DNA from: Pseudomonadaceae bacterium
GTDB taxonomy: Bacteria; Pseudomonadota; Gammaproteobacteria; Pseudomonadales; Pseudomonadaceae
NCBI GenBank assembly: GCA_030602315.1
Contig: JAUVZY010000016.1
Location: 1 to 64,000 of the forward strand
Direction of reading: 5' to 3'
Length of the DNA: 64,000 nt
Part shown: piece after piece, positions 34,665 to 42,571 of the stretch
How the letters are laid out: every line of letters begins with the position of its first letter
How positions within the stretch are numbered: position 1 is the stretch's first letter
The notes under the pieces: generated by a model
The model's database searches: none
What the model was told of the DNA's origin: nothing
What the model saw: the letters and a program-made list of their open reading frames with translations, nothing else
Position numbers and translations under genes: made by a program

Positions 34665-35708
34665 TTAAACCGTGATCAGCACGTCACGGCTGGCGCGCAG
34701 GGCCGGCGTGTCGACTGTCGTGTCTTGTTCATGGGCCGCGGCGATCGTCTCATCGGCCAACGGCAGCGGCTGGGCTGGCGAGCGCTGGCGACCGGCGCCC
34801 CCCTCGGCGCCCACCTGCACATCGACCTGCACGAAATGCTGGCTGACCAGCTCCTGACGCAGCCGCTCGCTGGTCTGGGTCAGCAGCCGCGCGACGTCGG
34901 CCTGGCTGGCATGGATCTGCACGCTGACCCGCCCGGCTTCGTGGGTCACCTGAATCTCCAGGCGGCCGAGCTCGGCCGGGTCGAGGCGGATGGTGGTCTG
35001 CTGCACGTTCTGCTTGAGCTGCAGCGCCACGTTCTCGCGCAGCGCCTGCATCATCTGCTCGCCCCAGCGCGCCTCGGGCGCCTGCAGACGCAGCAGCGGC
35101 TCGGCCGGTGTGGCCGCCGGCGCGCCGCTGGCAACTGCCGCCGCCGGCTCGCTGGCGCCGAGGCTGGCGGCCAGTGCGCTGGGCGAGCTCGGCGACAGGC
35201 TGGCCAGAGCGTCGGCACGGTTGATCGCGCGTGGCGCGGCCTCGAGCGGCGGCAGCTCGGCGGGTGCCGGCGCCTCGGTCTTCCCGGCGGCAACGCCAGG
35301 CGTGGCCTCCGGCAAGGGCATCGCGTCGGCGCTGAGCGGGCGCGATGCCAGCGCTGCCACAGCGGTCGGCAAGGCTGGCGCGCTTCGCGGCGCGCCAAGC
35401 GGATCGGCGCCACCGAGCACCACGCTGCGCTGCGCCTGCATCTGCTGCAACCAGGCCTCGGTGCCTTCCAGGCCAGGCGGCGGCGACTCGGCCCACGCCA
35501 GCGCCGCCTCCAGCGGTTCGGCGCTCACCGGCTCGGGCAGAGGCTCGGCCAGCTCGAAACCGGCCAGCAGCGCCTGCAGCGGCTCGAGCGCCGCCTCGGC
35601 ACCGGCGGGCAACTGCGGATCGCCCCACAAGTTGGCGGCCGGGGCGCTGGCCTCGGCGCTCTGGCCGGCCCCGGGCAGGGGTTGATTCAGCGGAGTCGGA
35701 GTCAACAC
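34665..35708 (-). CDS. fliK: Flagellar hook-length control protein FliK (LafE)
   Basis: The 347-residue protein has a long Ala/Pro/Glu-rich, low-complexity N-terminal two-thirds and a folded C-terminal domain. That domain reads WGEQMMQALRENVALQLKQNVQQTTIRLDPAELGRLEIQVTHEAGRVSVQIHASQADVARLLTQTSERLRQEL, which is Flg_hook/FliK_C. The C-terminal domain switches FlhB export specificity when the hook is complete. The start is a GTG directly after the preceding stop (TAAGTG). Confidence 0.92.
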   Translation of the reverse strand: MLTPTPLNQPLPGAGQSAEASAPAANLWGDPQLPAGAEAALEPLQALLAGFELAEPLPEPVSAEPLEAALAWAESPPPGLEGTEAWLQQMQAQRSVVLGGADPLGAPRSAPALPTAVAALASRPLSADAMPLPEATPGVAAGKTEAPAPAELPPLEAAPRAINRADALASLSPSSPSALAASLGASEPAAAVASGAPAATPAEPLLRLQAPEARWGEQMMQALRENVALQLKQNVQQTTIRLDPAELGRLEIQVTHEAGRVSVQIHASQADVARLLTQTSERLRQELVSQHFVQVDVQVGAEGGAGRQRSPAQPLPLADETIAAAHEQDTTVDTPALRASRDVLITV

Positions 35709-36044
35709 TTACGCATCACCCTGTAGTGAGTTGATCTGGCGATAGGCCAGGCCGCCTTCGGCGTATTCGAGATGGCTTTGCAGCAGCCGGCGCAGACGCT
35801 CGCATTCGGCCGCGCAGGCCTGACGGGCCTCGCCGTGCAGGCGCTTGAGTGCCTGACGCGCCGGCTGCAACGCCGGGTCGGCGGCCAGCGCCGCCTGGCG
35901 CTCGAGCGTCTGGCGGATCGCCGCGTCGATCGGCGCGAAGGCCTCCCAGTCCCGCCGCGCCAGGGCGTCCGCCAGCTGCGCATGCAGGGATTTCAAGGCG
36001 AGCAATTCAGCCCTGCGCGGCACGGACGCCGTCCCAGCCTTCAC
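35709..36044 (-). CDS. FliT-like export chaperone candidate (LafD position)
   Basis: A small helical protein of up to 111 residues between fliS and fliK, where lateral systems carry a FliT-type gene (lafD). It has LKSLHAQLADALARRDWEAFAPIDAAIRQTLERQAALAA and a C-terminal helical stretch, fitting a FliT helical bundle, but sequence similarity is weak. With the ATG at 36044 it overlaps fliS by 38 bases; a TTG start just after the fliS stop would be about 13 residues shorter. The assignment is by position and predicted helix content. Confidence 0.6.
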   Translation of the reverse strand: MKAGTASVPRRAELLALKSLHAQLADALARRDWEAFAPIDAAIRQTLERQAALAADPALQPARQALKRLHGEARQACAAECERLRRLLQSHLEYAEGGLAYRQINSLQGDA

Positions 36045-36405
36045 GCAGCACGGTCAGCAGGCCGACCACCTCGTCCAGCCCCTCCAGCGACAGCGTCACG
36101 CTGACGTCGGAGAGCCGGTAGATGCAGTAGTCGTACAGGCGCGCCAGGTTCTGCACCGTTTCGCCGCCGTTCTCGTAGTCGAGCGCGCCATTGAGCCCGC
36201 CGAGAATGCTCAGGCACTTCTCCAGCGAACGCCCCTTCTGCTGAAAGCGCTTGGCCTCGATGTGCCCGCGGGCGCGGGCCAGCTCGTCGAGCAGGCCGTC
36301 GAACAGCACCAGTACCAGCTCATAGGGCGAGGCGGCGGCGGCGCGCGCTTCGAGGTCTATCGAGCGGTAGCTGTCGTAGCTTTCCTGGAGTGAGTAGTCG
36401 TTCAT
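36007..36405 (-). CDS. fliS: Flagellin export chaperone FliS (LafC)
   Basis: The 132-residue chaperone has the FliS pattern: YRSIDLEARAAAASPYELVLVLFDGLLDELARARGHIEAKRFQQKGRSLEKCLSILGGLNGALDYENGGE followed by NLARLYDYCIYRLSDVSV. It binds the flagellin C-terminus and prevents early polymerisation. It overlaps fliD by four bases. Confidence 0.94.
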   Translation of the reverse strand: MNDYSLQESYDSYRSIDLEARAAAASPYELVLVLFDGLLDELARARGHIEAKRFQQKGRSLEKCLSILGGLNGALDYENGGETVQNLARLYDYCIYRLSDVSVTLSLEGLDEVVGLLTVLREGWDGVRAAQG

Positions 36406-37727
36406 CCGAACATCCCGTAGGTCTGGTTCATCTCCGCCATGGTCTGCATCAGGTTGCTGTACTGGCGCAGGTAGCGGTTGTAGTAGAGCTCGTACTGCTT
36501 ATCGATCGTCTCGAACTGCTGGTCGACCCGGCGCAACATGGCGTCGAGGGTTTCGCGGCGGTTCTTCAGCACGCCGTTGACACTGTTGGTGTACAGCGCG
36601 AGGTTCTTGTCGAGGCTGTCGATCAGGCTGTCCTTGTCGGTGAAGAGCTTGTCGAAGCCGGTCGGATCGGCGGCCACCGCCTTCTCGAAGCGCGCTGCGT
36701 CGATGGTCAGCTTGCCGTTGCGGTCGGCGAGGATGCCGAAGTCGGTCAGGCTCTTGCCGCCAAAGGCGGTGCGCACTACCTGGTTCAACATCGACTCGAT
36801 CGACCGCACGCTGGCGTCGCCGGCCAGCGGGCCGCGTGTATCGGACTTGCTGCCGCTGGCGGTCAGGCTGTCGAAGCTGCTCATCAGCGCGTTGAACGCA
36901 TCGATGAAGGCCTGCGCCTGGGCCTTGGTGCCTGCCTGGTCCTGGCCGATGGTCATGCCAAGCGGCGAATCGCCGCTCTGGTGCGCCTTGCTGAACGTCA
37001 GGCTGACGCCATCGACGATGTTCTCGAAGGTATTGCTGGTGCTGGTCAGCTCGATGCCGTTCTCGCCACCGAGCATGACGATGGCATCGCGACCCACCGA
37101 CAGCTCGCGCGGGTTTGCCAGCGCATCGTCGAACGCACCGGCGGGCAGGCTGCCCGAGAGGCTGATCGTGCCGTCGACGCCACTGCGGGTGCTGCCCAGC
37201 ACCAGCGAGACGGTGCCGTTGCTGCGCACCAGGGTCGCGCTCACGCCGGTGTTGTCGGCCGCCTTGTTGATCGCGTTGGCCAGCTCGGCCAGCGAATTGC
37301 TGCCGTTGCCGTCGCTGTCGATGGCCGAAAGATCGACGCTGAAACTGGCGGCGCCCTGGCCGATGGTCAGCGTCCCGCTCGACGGCACGTCGGCATCGCT
37401 CAGCCCCTCGAGCGCCACCTGGTGACTGCTGGCCAGCTGCTTGACGAAGAACTGGTAGCTGCCCGGCACGGCGGTCGTGGCGACCTTGGCGCTGGCGTAG
37501 CCGTCCTGGCTGAAGGTGGCGCTGTTGACCAGCATGCTCTTGCCGCCGCTGCGCAGACCGAGCACGGCGGACTTGAAGCTCTGCAGGGCGCTGTTCAGGG
37601 TGCCGAGCGCCTTCTGCTGGGCCTGGTAGGCCTTCTGGTTGCGCACGGCCTTGGCCTCGGCGCCCTGCACCTGGAAGGTCGCCAGCCGAGTCGCCATTTG
37701 CTGTACGTAGTCTGAGTCGAATGCCAT
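36402..37727 (-). CDS. fliD: Flagellar filament cap protein FliD (LafB)
   Basis: The 441-residue cap protein has N-terminal MAFDSDYVQQMATRLATFQVQGAEAKAVRNQKAYQAQQKALGTLNSALQSFKSAVLGL and C-terminal NLALYTNSVNGVLKNRRETLDAMLRRVDQQFETIDKQYELYYNRYLRQYSNLMQTMAEM. These are the FliD_N and FliD_C coiled regions. It sits at the filament tip and directs flagellin folding. It is the first gene of a late unit running to motB, with a promoter candidate about 175 bases upstream. Confidence 0.95.
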   Translation of the reverse strand: MAFDSDYVQQMATRLATFQVQGAEAKAVRNQKAYQAQQKALGTLNSALQSFKSAVLGLRSGGKSMLVNSATFSQDGYASAKVATTAVPGSYQFFVKQLASSHQVALEGLSDADVPSSGTLTIGQGAASFSVDLSAIDSDGNGSNSLAELANAINKAADNTGVSATLVRSNGTVSLVLGSTRSGVDGTISLSGSLPAGAFDDALANPRELSVGRDAIVMLGGENGIELTSTSNTFENIVDGVSLTFSKAHQSGDSPLGMTIGQDQAGTKAQAQAFIDAFNALMSSFDSLTASGSKSDTRGPLAGDASVRSIESMLNQVVRTAFGGKSLTDFGILADRNGKLTIDAARFEKAVAADPTGFDKLFTDKDSLIDSLDKNLALYTNSVNGVLKNRRETLDAMLRRVDQQFETIDKQYELYYNRYLRQYSNLMQTMAEMNQTYGMFG

Positions 37728-37901
37728 AGCGCGAAATCCTGTGTCGATGTGCTTACAGCAAAACCGGTGCCAGCTTTTAAAACCAATGAAATCAACGGTT
37801 TATCAGCTAGTTACAGTGAAAGACGGCTTCCGCCGCCAAGAGGATCGGACGCAGGCGGAAACGCCTTTTCCGCTTGCAGCGTCCGGACCGTCGCAGACAA
37901 A

Positions 37902-37930
37902 CAGGCGACCCCGGCACGGGGCGGCTTAAG
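37902..37930 (-). promoter_or_regulatory. Late flagellar promoter of the fliD-motB unit
   Basis: On the minus strand, CTTAAG (37925-37930), 16 bases, GTCGCCT (37902-37908). This copy has one extra spacer base compared with the other four sites. The leader to the fliD ATG is about 175 bases. Confidence 0.6.
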
Positions 37931-37971
37931 ACAGGCGGGGAATAAAGGGGAGAAAACCCGCCGCGCGGCGC

Positions 37972-38412
37972 TCAATAGGCGGCGCGGGAGTACAGGCAGG
38001 CGGGGTCGGGCTGGCCGAGCAGGCTTTCGAGGATTTCGTGGTGCATGGCCAGCAGCTGGCCGTTGCGCAGATTGAGCGCCTTGCAGGCATGCGCCAGGGC
38101 GGCCAGCGCCTGCCACTTTGCGCCGAGCTCGGCCTGGCGTGGCACCGGATACAGCGCCAGCAGGCGCGTCATGGCCTCGGCGTCCTGCCCCAGGCCAAAG
38201 GCAGCGAGCACCTTGCTGCGCCGGCGGGCGCGCCCGCCCAGGGTGTCGAGCAGGCGCAGGATGTGCTCGTTGAGCTGATCGATCACCGGACAGTCGCGCG
38301 CGAGCAAGCCCTCGTAGAGCGCCTGCATATGGCGCTCGAGGGTACGGTAGTCGCTCAGGTCATCACCGATGTCCTGCTCGATCAACGCCAGCAGCTGCGC
38401 GCGTTTGCTCAA
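37972..38412 (-). CDS. flgN: FlgN-type chaperone for FlgK and FlgL
   Basis: The 146-residue helical protein follows flgM. The N-terminal helix (KRAQLLALIEQDIGDDLSDYRTLERHMQALYEGLLARD) and C-terminal helix (ALAHACKALNLRNGQLLAMHHEILESLLG) fit the FlgN bundle; the second contains the N-x-x-N-G-x-L element of the family. The start is probably the TTG at 38412, which overlaps the flgM stop (TTGA). No ATG is available without entering flgM, and the ribosome site is weak. Confidence 0.8.
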   Translation of the reverse strand: MSKRAQLLALIEQDIGDDLSDYRTLERHMQALYEGLLARDCPVIDQLNEHILRLLDTLGGRARRRSKVLAAFGLGQDAEAMTRLLALYPVPRQAELGAKWQALAALAHACKALNLRNGQLLAMHHEILESLLGQPDPACLYSRAAY

Positions 38413-38693
38413 CGGTCGTGTCCGCGATGGAAGGCCAGGATGCTGGCGGCCAGCGCCTGGGTGCTGGTGTCGAGCTCGCCGTTGGCCAGCGCCTGGCGGA
38501 TCTCGGCGATGCGCTCCATGTCCACGTCCGGCATGCTGCGCAGCGCTTCCTGCAGGCGCTCCACCGGCAGGCCGTCGTTGCGCGGCGCGCGCGCAGGAGC
38601 CGTCTCGGCCGGAGTCGGCGCCTTGGCGACCTGCGCCGCCGGCGCATCGCTGGCGAGGGGGGGCACAGGCTTGAGATGACGATTGATTTCCAT
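38409..38693 (-). CDS. flgM: Anti-sigma28 factor FlgM (lateral)
   Basis: The 94-residue protein has a disordered Pro/Ala-rich N-terminal half (HLKPVPPLASDAPAAQVAKAPTPAE) and the C-terminal sigma-binding region RLQEALRSMPDVDMERIAEIRQALANGELDTSTQALAASILAFH. It should block the FliA-family factor of this locus until it is exported after hook completion. GGAAAG lies before the ATG at 38693. It carries its own late promoter candidate, giving feedback. Confidence 0.93.
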   Translation of the reverse strand: MEINRHLKPVPPLASDAPAAQVAKAPTPAETAPARAPRNDGLPVERLQEALRSMPDVDMERIAEIRQALANGELDTSTQALAASILAFHRGHDR

Positions 38694-38729
38694 GGTCTTT
38701 CCACAAGAAAAGGCGGGCTTACCACACAC

Positions 38730-38757
38730 AAGCGACCAGCCGACGAGCCTGCTTAAG
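38730..38757 (-). promoter_or_regulatory. Late flagellar promoter of flgMN
   Basis: On the minus strand, CTTAAG (38752-38757), 15 bases, GTCGCTT (38730-38736), ending 36 bases before the flgM ATG. Confidence 0.65.
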
Positions 38758-38843
38758 GCGATGCGGAAGATTTTTTGCCGCGCGCCGCCAAAGGGCAAGC
38801 CCGATCATGTCAGCGGACGGCGCCGTACCGCCGCACCCGCAGA

Positions 38844-39064
38844 GTGGATCGCGCTTCCCCGATCCACCGACCGGCCCAGCGGGCCGGCAACGCACCACAC
38901 GGTGGACAAGGCTACGCCGTTGTCCACCCTACGCCAGCCACGGCGCCGTATCCGTAGGGTGGATCGCGCTTCTCCGATCCACCGACCGGCCCAGCGGGCC
39001 GGCAATCAAACCATACGGTGGACAAGGCTGCGCCGTTGTCCACCCTACGCCAGCCACGGCGCCG
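38844..39064. repeat. Two 106-bp REP-like direct repeats between flgM and fliJ
   Basis: Copies at 38844-38949 and 38959-39064 (period 115) each contain GTGGATCGCGCTTC...GATCCAC, CCGGCCCAGCGGGCCGG and GGTGGACAAGGC...GTTGTCCACCCTAC. They share the GTAGGGTGG/CCACCCTAC core with the repeats near the RAYT gene. They are the only such elements inside the flagellar locus and end shortly before the fliJ stop. Confidence 0.82.
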
Positions 39065-39087
39065 CATGGGCCTTGGCCTGCACCGGG

Positions 39088-39513
39088 CTATCCGGCCTGG
39101 GTGCGCCACCAGGCCTGGGCGGCGAGGCCGTCCTGGATCTTCTGTTCCTGGCGCGCCAGCGCCTGTTGCCACTGGGCGAGCTTGTCGTCCACCAGAACAT
39201 TGATCACCTGCTCCTGGCGCATCGCCGCCAGCAGGTCTTCGCGGATGCGCTCGAGGCTCTGCTCGGCCAGCGCCAGTTCCTGGCGCTGGCCGCCGAGCAT
39301 CTTGTGCAAGGTCAGCTTGTAGCGTTGCTGGTTGTCGCGCTGCAGGGTGGTGTTCACCCCCACCTCGTAGCCGCACAGGCGGTCCAGCGCGGCGATGTTG
39401 GCGCGGTAGCGCTGGCAGAGGTTCTGCTGATAGGCGACCCGGGCGAGCATCTGCTTGACCCGGTTGGCGCGCAACAGCGCCAGGCGCGAGAGGGTTTCGA
39501 TCTGCTGTTTCAT
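39088..39513 (-). CDS. fliJ: Flagellar export protein FliJ (lateral)
   Basis: The 141-residue coiled-coil protein starts MKQQIETLSRLALLRANRVKQMLARVAYQQNLCQRYRANIAALDRL and continues helical to the end. FliJ is the central stalk of the FliI ATPase ring in the export apparatus. The ATG overlaps the fliI stop by four bases. It closes the lafK-fliEFGHIJ run. Confidence 0.85.
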   Translation of the reverse strand: MKQQIETLSRLALLRANRVKQMLARVAYQQNLCQRYRANIAALDRLCGYEVGVNTTLQRDNQQRYKLTLHKMLGGQRQELALAEQSLERIREDLLAAMRQEQVINVLVDDKLAQWQQALARQEQKIQDGLAAQAWWRTQAG

Positions 39514-40829
39514 GATTTCACCAGCGCTTGCAGGGTGGCGATGCAGTCGGCGAGTTCGGCGCCGGCCTCGGTTTCCTGACGCAAAAAGCGCTCGATGCGC
39601 GGCGCCAGCTGCACGGCGCGGTCGGTGCGCCCATCCATGCCGGGGGTGTAGCCGCCCAGCGGGATCAGCTCCTTGATCTTCTCGTAGGCGCCGTAGAACT
39701 CCTTGAGCGCCCGCGCCGCGCCGGCATGGGCGGGGCTGCTGACCTGGCTCATGCAGCGGCTGACCGAGGCGCCGATGTCGATGGCCGGGTAATGGCCGAC
39801 CTCGGCCAGGCGCCGGCTGAGCACGATGTGGCCGTCGAGGATCGCCCGCGCGCAGTCGACGATCGGGTCCTGGTGGTCGTCGCCTTCGGCCAGCACGGTG
39901 TAGATGGCGCTCAGGCTGCCCTCGCCGCTCTCGCCGTTGCCGGCGCTTTCCACCAGCTCGGGCAGCAGGCCGAACACCGACGGCGGATAGCCCTTGGTGG
40001 CCGGCGGCTCGCCAAGGGCCAGGGCGATCTCGCGCTGGGCCATGGCGTAGCGGGTCAGCGAATCCACCAGCAGCAGCACGTCCTTGCCCTGATCGCGGAA
40101 ATACGCCGCCACGCTGTGGCACAGCTCGGTGGCCTTCATCCGCATCAGCGGCGATTCGTTGGCCGGCGCCACCACCACCACCGCCTTGCGCAGGCCCTCC
40201 TCGCCCAGCGAATGCAGGATGAATTCCTGCACCTCGCGGCCGCGCTCGCCGATCAGCCCGACCACCACCACATCGGCCTTGGTCTGGCGGGTAATCATCC
40301 CCAGCAGCACGCTCTTGCCCACCCCGGAGCCGGCGAACAGACCGACCCGCTGGCCCTTGCCGAGGGTGAGCAGGCCGTTGATGGCGCGCACGCCGACATC
40401 CAGCGGCTCGCTGACCGGCCGGCGCTTGAGCGGGTTGACCGTGGGCAGCGAGGGCGACAGCGCATCGCGCCCGCCGAGCCGGCCCTTTTCATCGAGCGGC
40501 TCGCCGAGCCCGTTGACCACCCGGCCGAGCCAGGATTCGTCGATGTGCAGGCGCGCCTCGTCCTTGGCCGGGAACACCCGCGAGCCGGCGGACAGCCCCA
40601 CCGGCTTCTTGAACGGCATGAGGTAGGTGATGTCGCGGTCGAAACCGACCACCTGGGCGTCGAGCAGCGAGCCGTCGGCCTGTTCGATGGCGCAGCGCTG
40701 GCCGGTGTGGCGCTGGCAGCCGAGGCTTTCCAGCAACAGCCCGGAGACGCGCACCAGACGGCCGCTGACCTTGGCCAGCTGGACGCTGTCCAGCGAGCGC
40801 AGGGCTTCGTCCAGGCTGAAGCTGGTCAC
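39510..40829 (-). CDS. fliI: Flagellar export ATPase FliI (lateral)
   Basis: The 439-residue ATPase has Walker A GLFAGSGVGKSVLLG, Walker B KDVLLLVDSLTRYA, and the FliI/YscN blocks LDVGVRAINGLLTLGKGQR, IGERGREVQEFI and ATKGYPPSVFGLLPELVESAGN. It powers substrate unloading at the export gate. It overlaps fliH and fliJ by four bases each. Confidence 0.97.
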   Translation of the reverse strand: MTSFSLDEALRSLDSVQLAKVSGRLVRVSGLLLESLGCQRHTGQRCAIEQADGSLLDAQVVGFDRDITYLMPFKKPVGLSAGSRVFPAKDEARLHIDESWLGRVVNGLGEPLDEKGRLGGRDALSPSLPTVNPLKRRPVSEPLDVGVRAINGLLTLGKGQRVGLFAGSGVGKSVLLGMITRQTKADVVVVGLIGERGREVQEFILHSLGEEGLRKAVVVVAPANESPLMRMKATELCHSVAAYFRDQGKDVLLLVDSLTRYAMAQREIALALGEPPATKGYPPSVFGLLPELVESAGNGESGEGSLSAIYTVLAEGDDHQDPIVDCARAILDGHIVLSRRLAEVGHYPAIDIGASVSRCMSQVSSPAHAGAARALKEFYGAYEKIKELIPLGGYTPGMDGRTDRAVQLAPRIERFLRQETEAGAELADCIATLQALVKS

Positions 40830-41521
40830 TGATCGTTACCCGCCAGCTCGAGGTGTTCGGCCAGGGTTTCCATGCAGGCGTCCAGCCGTTGCTGGCAGCC
40901 GATGTCGGCCTCGGCCTGGGCGGTGATCACCCGGCATTCGCCGAGCGCCAGGCGCTCGTCGGGCACCAGGCGCCAGCGCGCCGCGCGCTCGGGCGCGATC
41001 TCGCGGATGCGCGCGCATTCCTCGGGGTTGAGCAGCACGCGCACCTCGCCCAGATCGCCGGGCATGCCCGCCAGCGCCTCGTCGGCCAGGGTCAGCAACT
41101 GCGCCGGGCTCAAGGTCAGCTCGCAGCGGATCACCTGCTTGGCGACCTTCTGCACCAGCTCGAGCAGCTCGGTGCGGCGGCGATTCTCGTACTCGGCGAG
41201 AAACGCGCCGACCTGCTCGACGATGCGCTCGAGCGGCGCGCTGGCCGCCTCGAAGACCTGCTGGCCCTGGATCCGCCCTTCCTCGCGGCCCAACCGCGCG
41301 CCTTCCTGGCGGCCGGCTTCGTAGCCGTCCTGAAAGCCCGCTTCGCGGCCCTGTTGCAGGCCTTCCTGGTAGCCGCGCTCGTTGCCCTGCTGAAAACCGT
41401 CGGCCATGGCCCGCTGCACGCTGGCCGCATCGCCGGCAACCGGCGTCAGCGCCTCGCGGCAGCGCGGCGGGAAGCGATACGGACGCCAGTTGCTGCCGCC
41501 CTCGGCAATCACCTTGACCAT
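40826..41521 (-). CDS. fliH: Flagellar assembly protein FliH (lateral)
   Basis: The 231-residue protein contains the GxxxG-rich segment typical of FliH (GFQQGNERGYQEGLQQGREAGFQDGYEAGRQEGARLGREEGRIQGQ). A C-terminal domain follows (VQKVAKQVIRCELTLSPAQLLTLADEALAG, ECRVITAQAEADIGCQQRLDACMETLAEHL). It is the FliI regulator and stator-like stalk. It starts three bases after fliG ends. Confidence 0.94.
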   Translation of the reverse strand: MVKVIAEGGSNWRPYRFPPRCREALTPVAGDAASVQRAMADGFQQGNERGYQEGLQQGREAGFQDGYEAGRQEGARLGREEGRIQGQQVFEAASAPLERIVEQVGAFLAEYENRRRTELLELVQKVAKQVIRCELTLSPAQLLTLADEALAGMPGDLGEVRVLLNPEECARIREIAPERAARWRLVPDERLALGECRVITAQAEADIGCQQRLDACMETLAEHLELAGNDQ

Positions 41522-41524
41522 GGC

Positions 41525-42571
41525 TTACTCCACCGTCTGCTCGCGGAACAGCTGCAGCTGGATCTCGCCCTCGGTGGCCAGCTCGCGCACCGTGGCCATG
41601 ATGTCCTTGCGCACCTGTTCGACGCGGCTGATCGGCACCGGCCCCTGGCGGCGCTTGATCGATTCCATCTGCTGCGCCTGGCGCTTGGGCATGGCCCCGG
41701 CGATGGCCTTGACCAGCTCGGGCTCGGCGCCCTTGAGCGCCACCACCCACTCGTCCAGCGGAATCGCTTCGAGAATCCGACCCAGCACCTCCGGCGTCTG
41801 CCGCGAGAGCACGAAGAAGTCGTACATCTCTTCCTCGATGCGCCCGACCAGGTTCTCGTCATGCGCGCGCAGAAGCTCGAACATCTGCGTCCGGTCGCCC
41901 TTGAAGCGGTTCATGATGTCGGCCGCCTGCTTGACCCCGCGCACCTGCGAGCCCTGGCTGGAGAGCACCGAGAGGCTGCGCTCGATCAGCTGCTCGAGCT
42001 CGGCGATCACCTCGTTGTTCACCTCGGTGAGGTTGGCGATGCGGAACAGCAGCTCGTCCTGCCGCTCGGCCGGCATGCACTCGAGCACCTCGCTGGCCAT
42101 GCCCGGCGGCAGGAAGGCGAGGAACACCGCCTGCATCTGCGCGTGCTCCTTGGCCAGCAGTGCGGCGAACTGCTTGGGATCGATCCATTCGAGCTTGACC
42201 ATCTTGGCGCGGATTTCCTCGCCGTAGATCGAGTCGAGCAGGTTGCGGGTGATCTCGCTGCCCAGCGCCTTGCCGAGCATGCCCGACAGGTAGCCGCGCG
42301 AGGCGCCCTTGATGCTGCTCTGCTCCTTGTAATCGTCGAAGAAGCGCCCGATCACCTCGGAAACCATCGGCAGCTTGATGTTCGACAGGCGCGCCATGGC
42401 CTGGCTGATGGCGATGATCTCCTCGCGGGAGAACTGCTTGAGCACGCCCGCCGAGATCTCGTCGCCCAGGCTCAGCATCAGCACGGCGGCCTGCTCGGTG
42501 GGACTGAGCGCGCGCAGGTGGCGGCGGGTTTCGCTATGGCTTTCAGCCAGCTGGGTGGAGTTCTCGGTCAT
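41525..42571 (-). CDS. fliG: Flagellar motor switch protein FliG (lateral)
   Basis: The 348-residue switch protein has FliG_N (LSPTEQAAVLMLSLGDEISAGVLKQFSREEIIAISQAMARL), FliG_M with an EHAQMQAVFLAFLPP motif, and FliG_C with the charged torque helix (RILEAIPLDEWVVALKGAEPELVKAIAGAMPKRQAQQM). It couples MotA to the C ring. It overlaps fliF by 29 bases. Confidence 0.97.
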   Translation of the reverse strand: MTENSTQLAESHSETRRHLRALSPTEQAAVLMLSLGDEISAGVLKQFSREEIIAISQAMARLSNIKLPMVSEVIGRFFDDYKEQSSIKGASRGYLSGMLGKALGSEITRNLLDSIYGEEIRAKMVKLEWIDPKQFAALLAKEHAQMQAVFLAFLPPGMASEVLECMPAERQDELLFRIANLTEVNNEVIAELEQLIERSLSVLSSQGSQVRGVKQAADIMNRFKGDRTQMFELLRAHDENLVGRIEEEMYDFFVLSRQTPEVLGRILEAIPLDEWVVALKGAEPELVKAIAGAMPKRQAQQMESIKRRQGPVPISRVEQVRKDIMATVRELATEGEIQLQLFREQTVE

